The notes under the pieces were generated by a model. The model saw nothing but the letters and a program-made list of their open reading frames with translations, ran no database searches and was not told the DNA's origin. The translations under genes were made by a program, and so were the position numbers. Positions 61,691 to 64,000 of a DNA stretch of 64,000 nucleotides are shown here, piece after piece. The first letter of the stretch is position 1, and every line of letters starts with the position of its first letter. Origin of the DNA: Actinophytocola sp035995025 (lineage in GTDB: Bacteria > Actinomycetota > Actinomycetes > Mycobacteriales > Pseudonocardiaceae); contig DASYKY010000074.1 in the NCBI GenBank assembly GCA_035995025.1, positions 57,771 to 121,770 of the forward strand, given 5' to 3'.

Positions 61691-62719
61691 TCACTGGGCG
61701 GTCAGCCGGTGGATGAAGCTGAACGCGGGCAGGTCGATGAACCGGCTTTCCGCCCGGTGCCACCCGCTCTCGTCCAGTACGGAGTCCCACTCCGTCAGCG
61801 TGGGCAGGTACTGGTCCATCACCGCGTGCACCGTTTCGAAGCCGAGGGTGAACATCGGGAGCTCCGTGCCACTCAGGCCGGTCGACCGGCACGTGTCGCC
61901 GAGCACGACGTTCCGGACATTGGGGAACACGTCGCGCAGTCGCCGCAGCGTGCGCACGCACTGCTCCCGAGGCCAGAAGTCGTGGCCCATCAGGAAGCAC
62001 GTCACGAGATCGACCTCGGCGAAGCCGGGATCCGGCGTCATGGTGAGAACGTTGTCCTGGACCAGCCGGACGCGGTGCTCCAGCCCGGCTTCGGAGACCG
62101 CGGCCTTGGCCACGGTGAGTGCGTCGCCGGCGATGTCGATGCCGATGGCGCGGGCTTCCGGCATCCGCTCGGCGAGCATGACGATCCGGTCGCCGCTGCC
62201 ACAGCCGAGGTCGGCGATGGTTCCGGCGTCGACGCCGTCGAGCAGCTCCAGCAGTGGTTCGTCGAAGAACGAACGGGCAATGGTCCGGCACGCCACGCTG
62301 ATCGCGCGGGCATCGCGGTGGATCGCCGTGGTCCTGCCGTCCCGATTCCGCGCAAAGGAGGGCAGCGTGGTGAGCAGGTCACCGCAGCCACGGGTGAGCC
62401 AGTAGAAGAAGCCCCGGTTGAGGAAGGCGTCGGCGAAACCAGGCCCCGGCACCGCGACGCCCCGATCCGCGTCCAGTTCGACGATCCTCCTGCTGGACAT
62501 GGCGACCAGGAGGTAGTTCAGCGTCGGGCGGTGCACGTTGTTGCGCGCCGCGAACCGCGCCACGTCCACTCGCTGGTTCGTGTGCAGTTCGTCGAGCAGG
62601 CCGATATCCCAGGCAGTGCTCAGCGCAAGCGCGGCAATGGTCGCGTTAAATGTCTCCGCACAGTACCTCTTTTCGTCCATGAACGTGGTGTGCCCATCAC
62701 AGGATGCCTCACCAATCAT
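61691..62719 (-). CDS. SAM-dependent methyltransferase
   Basis: A 342-residue class I methyltransferase with a helical, winged-helix-like N-terminal domain (FNATIAALALSTAWDIGLLD onward) and the SAM motif TIADLGCGSGDRIVMLAERM (near residue 180), AIGIDIAGDALTVAKAAV, and the acidic-loop VQDNVLTM. ATG 62719 has GGAG 8 bp upstream; in-frame starts further up would cover the operator region. It is the first gene of the run that makes the modified proline. It is a candidate for C-methylation of the alkyl side chain or for methylation of another building block; the related gene at 46121 is the rival for LmbW. Confidence 0.85.
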   Translation of the reverse strand: MIGEASCDGHTTFMDEKRYCAETFNATIAALALSTAWDIGLLDELHTNQRVDVARFAARNNVHRPTLNYLLVAMSSRRIVELDADRGVAVPGPGFADAFLNRGFFYWLTRGCGDLLTTLPSFARNRDGRTTAIHRDARAISVACRTIARSFFDEPLLELLDGVDAGTIADLGCGSGDRIVMLAERMPEARAIGIDIAGDALTVAKAAVSEAGLEHRVRLVQDNVLTMTPDPGFAEVDLVTCFLMGHDFWPREQCVRTLRRLRDVFPNVRNVVLGDTCRSTGLSGTELPMFTLGFETVHAVMDQYLPTLTEWDSVLDESGWHRAESRFIDLPAFSFIHRLTAQ

Positions 62720-62740
62720 TGTCAGAACTCCACGATATCT

Positions 62741-62757
62741 TAGTCTTAAATAGACTA
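62741..62757. promoter_or_regulatory. AT-rich inverted repeat in divergent promoter region
   Basis: TAGTCT (62741-62746), spacer TAAAT, AGACTA (62752-62757). It sits in the least GC-rich stretch of the divergent region and next to a possible minus-strand -10 box (TAAGAT on that strand). It may be a second operator or part of the promoter. Confidence 0.5.
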
Positions 62758-62770
62758 TGTTTTCAGCTGT

Positions 62771-62786
62771 GTCTCGCCGGCGAGAC
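62771..62786. promoter_or_regulatory. 16-bp palindrome, operator site of the peptide cluster (copy 2)
   Basis: GTCTCGCCGGCGAGAC, identical to 48546-48561. It lies between the divergent methyltransferase and F420-reductase genes. The flanks do not repeat the outer TTCAC/GTGAA arms of copy 1. Two exact copies, each between divergent cluster genes, point to one cluster regulator. Confidence 0.75.
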
Positions 62787-62882
62787 GTCGCTTCATTCGT
62801 CAAGAGTAGATAGTCGTCCGCTGTCTCGTGCGTGATTTGGCGATGGCCCGGGAATTGGTAAAGAAACTGTGAGGTGACCGCT

Positions 62883-63779
62883 GTGCGTTGCGGAGTGATG
62901 ATCCTTCCGGAACAGAACTGGTCGGAGAGCGCCGCCATCTGGCGGCAGGCCGACGAACTCGGGTTCGACTCGGCCTGGACCTATGACCATCTGTGGTGGG
63001 ATCCGCTGGCGACGCAACCATGGTTCAGCGCATTTCCGGTCCTCGCCGCCGCGGCCTGCGTGACGACGCGCATCGGCTTGGGAACTCTCGTCACGTCGCC
63101 GAACTTCCGGCATCCCGTGGTTACCGCGAAAGAGGTGATCACGTTGGACGATATTTCCGGCGGACGGTTCACCCTGGGGATCGGCGCGGGCGCGGAAGGC
63201 TCGGGTGATGCCAAGGTTCTGGGTGGTGAGGCCCTGTCCGGAAAACAACGATCGGATCGCTTCGCCGAGTTCGTGGACATGGTCGATCAGTTGTTGCGCA
63301 ACGAGGTCAGCACGATTCGCGGGGAGTTCTACTCGGCGCTCGGCGCGCGAATGACCCCCAGCTGCTGCCGGCGGCCGCGCGTCCGGTTCGCGGTGGCGGC
63401 CACCGGGCCACGAGGCCTCGAGGTCGCCGCCCGGCACGGGGACGCCTGGGTCACCCTCGGGCCGCCGAAGCTGGCCGACGGCTACTCACCGGACGACATC
63501 GTGGCGATCGTATCCGCCCAGGTGAAGAAGCTGCGGGAGACGTGCAGCCGGGAAGGCCGCAGCGATGCCGACCTTCGCCGAATCTACGTGGCCACCGACC
63601 TCACCGGGAATCTCATGGCCTCGCCGCAGGCGTTCTTGCGCACGGCGCAGCAGTACGCGCACGCCGGAATCACCGACCTGGTCGTGCACTGGCCGCGGCC
63701 GGCCGGACTTTACGCCGGTGATCCCGCGGTCATGGCACCCATTGCCGAATGGGCGTTGCCACGGGTCGCGCAGCTGTAG
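62883..63779 (+). CDS. LLM-class F420-dependent oxidoreductase (LmbY-type reductase candidate)
   Basis: A 298-residue luciferase-like TIM-barrel protein. The start region is MRCGVMILPEQNW, then GFDSAWTYDHLWW, GTLVTSPNFRHPVV and GGRFTLGIGAGAEGSGD, typical of F420-using members. GAGG lies 8 bp before GTG 62883; GTG 62874 is an alternative. In 4-alkylproline pathways an F420H2-dependent enzyme of this class (LmbY and relatives) reduces the cyclic diene/imine in the final step. It is divergent from the methyltransferase run and converges on the next NRPS gene with a 4-bp gap. Confidence 0.85.
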   Translation: MRCGVMILPEQNWSESAAIWRQADELGFDSAWTYDHLWWDPLATQPWFSAFPVLAAAACVTTRIGLGTLVTSPNFRHPVVTAKEVITLDDISGGRFTLGIGAGAEGSGDAKVLGGEALSGKQRSDRFAEFVDMVDQLLRNEVSTIRGEFYSALGARMTPSCCRRPRVRFAVAATGPRGLEVAARHGDAWVTLGPPKLADGYSPDDIVAIVSAQVKKLRETCSREGRSDADLRRIYVATDLTGNLMASPQAFLRTAQQYAHAGITDLVVHWPRPAGLYAGDPAVMAPIAEWALPRVAQL

Positions 63780-63783
63780 GAGG

Positions 63784-64000
63784 TCATCCGAGCATATCGC
63801 GCACCTGGTCGGTCGACAGCTGACTGATCTGGTCGGTGATCGCATCGGTGACTGCCTGCGCGAGGTGGGTGATGGTGGGGTGTTCGAAGAGTGTGCGGAC
63901 GGGTATTTCGACGTTGAATTGGTGTCGTAGCCGGGAGACGATGCGGGTGGCGATGAGTGAGTGTCCGCCGAGGTCGAAGAAGTTGTCGGTGGTGTTGATG
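63784..64000 (-). CDS. NRPS, C-terminal carrier protein domain (cut by window edge)
   Basis: Reading leftward from the window edge, the minus strand encodes INTTDNFFDLGGHSLIATRI, then VSRLRHQFNVEIPVRTLFEH and PTITHLAQAVTDAITDQISQ, ending RDMLG and a stop at 63784. This is a full peptidyl carrier domain with the phosphopantetheine Ser in GGHSL. The protein ends 40 or so residues after it with no thioesterase, so it must pass its chain to another NRPS, presumably the one at 49107, whose first domain is an active C. It may load the 4-alkylproline unit. Nothing upstream of this point is visible. Confidence 0.9.
   Translation of the reverse strand, partial: INTTDNFFDLGGHSLIATRIVSRLRHQFNVEIPVRTLFEHPTITHLAQAVTDAITDQISQLSTDQVRDMLG

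Overview
The window is very GC-rich DNA with dense GC-ending codons, GTG starts, ATGA/GTGA overlaps and F420-, NRPS- and IclR/GntR-type genes. This points to a filamentous actinomycete, most likely of the Pseudonocardiaceae (Amycolatopsis-like). The genus is an inference from gene style; no rRNA or housekeeping marker is present.

Left block (1-15691, all on the minus strand): one long, tightly overlapping catabolic operon reading right to left. It begins with a ComA-like (phosphosulfolactate synthase fold) protein. It continues through an NMT1/Tau-type ABC transporter whose three subunits are scattered through the operon, an AMP-dependent acyl-CoA ligase, a DUF35/thiolase-fold pair, a cyclase-family hydrolase, an aldehyde dehydrogenase, a ThDP enzyme, an ADP-forming acyl-CoA synthetase, a MmgE/PrpD protein and an enoyl-CoA hydratase. 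It ends with an IclR regulator cut by the window edge.

Middle block (15973-43277, plus strand): a second catabolic island in three transcription units. They are RraA aldolase + ThDP enzyme; hydantoinase B + a complete dipeptide-type ABC transporter with two binding proteins; and HpcH aldolase + hydantoinase A + three CaiB-type CoA-transferase genes + amidohydrolase + two DUF35/thiolase-fold pairs + acyl-CoA ligase. A GntR/FCD regulator follows. Each unit starts at a sigma70-like promoter overlapped by the same GTATAC-N5-GTATAC operator, so the three units look like one regulon, probably controlled by that GntR protein. The substrate is unknown; an imported amide, cyclic amide or peptide-like compound degraded through CoA esters is the simplest reading.

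Junction (43278-44270): a decayed IS3-type transposase end and a broken Ser/Thr kinase gene separate the catabolic island from the next block.

Right block (44271-64000 and beyond): a nonribosomal peptide gene cluster. Beside two NRPS genes it carries counterparts of LmbB2 (tyrosine hydroxylase), LmbB1 (L-DOPA extradiol dioxygenase, VOC fold), LmbA (gamma-glutamyltransferase homologue), LmbW (C-methyltransferase candidates) and LmbY (F420-dependent reductase). This is the 4-alkyl-L-proline pathway of lincomycin, hormaomycin and the pyrrolobenzodiazepines. The NRPS line is unusual: C-A(with embedded methyltransferase)-PCP-C-TauD-type dioxygenase, then an inactive C-A-PCP-TE. Both A domains read as Asn-like. 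A third NRPS gene runs off the right edge. Two divergent promoters in this block carry the same 16-bp palindrome, probably the site of a cluster regulator outside the window. An MFS exporter and a RidA protein complete the set. I know of no described product with this combination.
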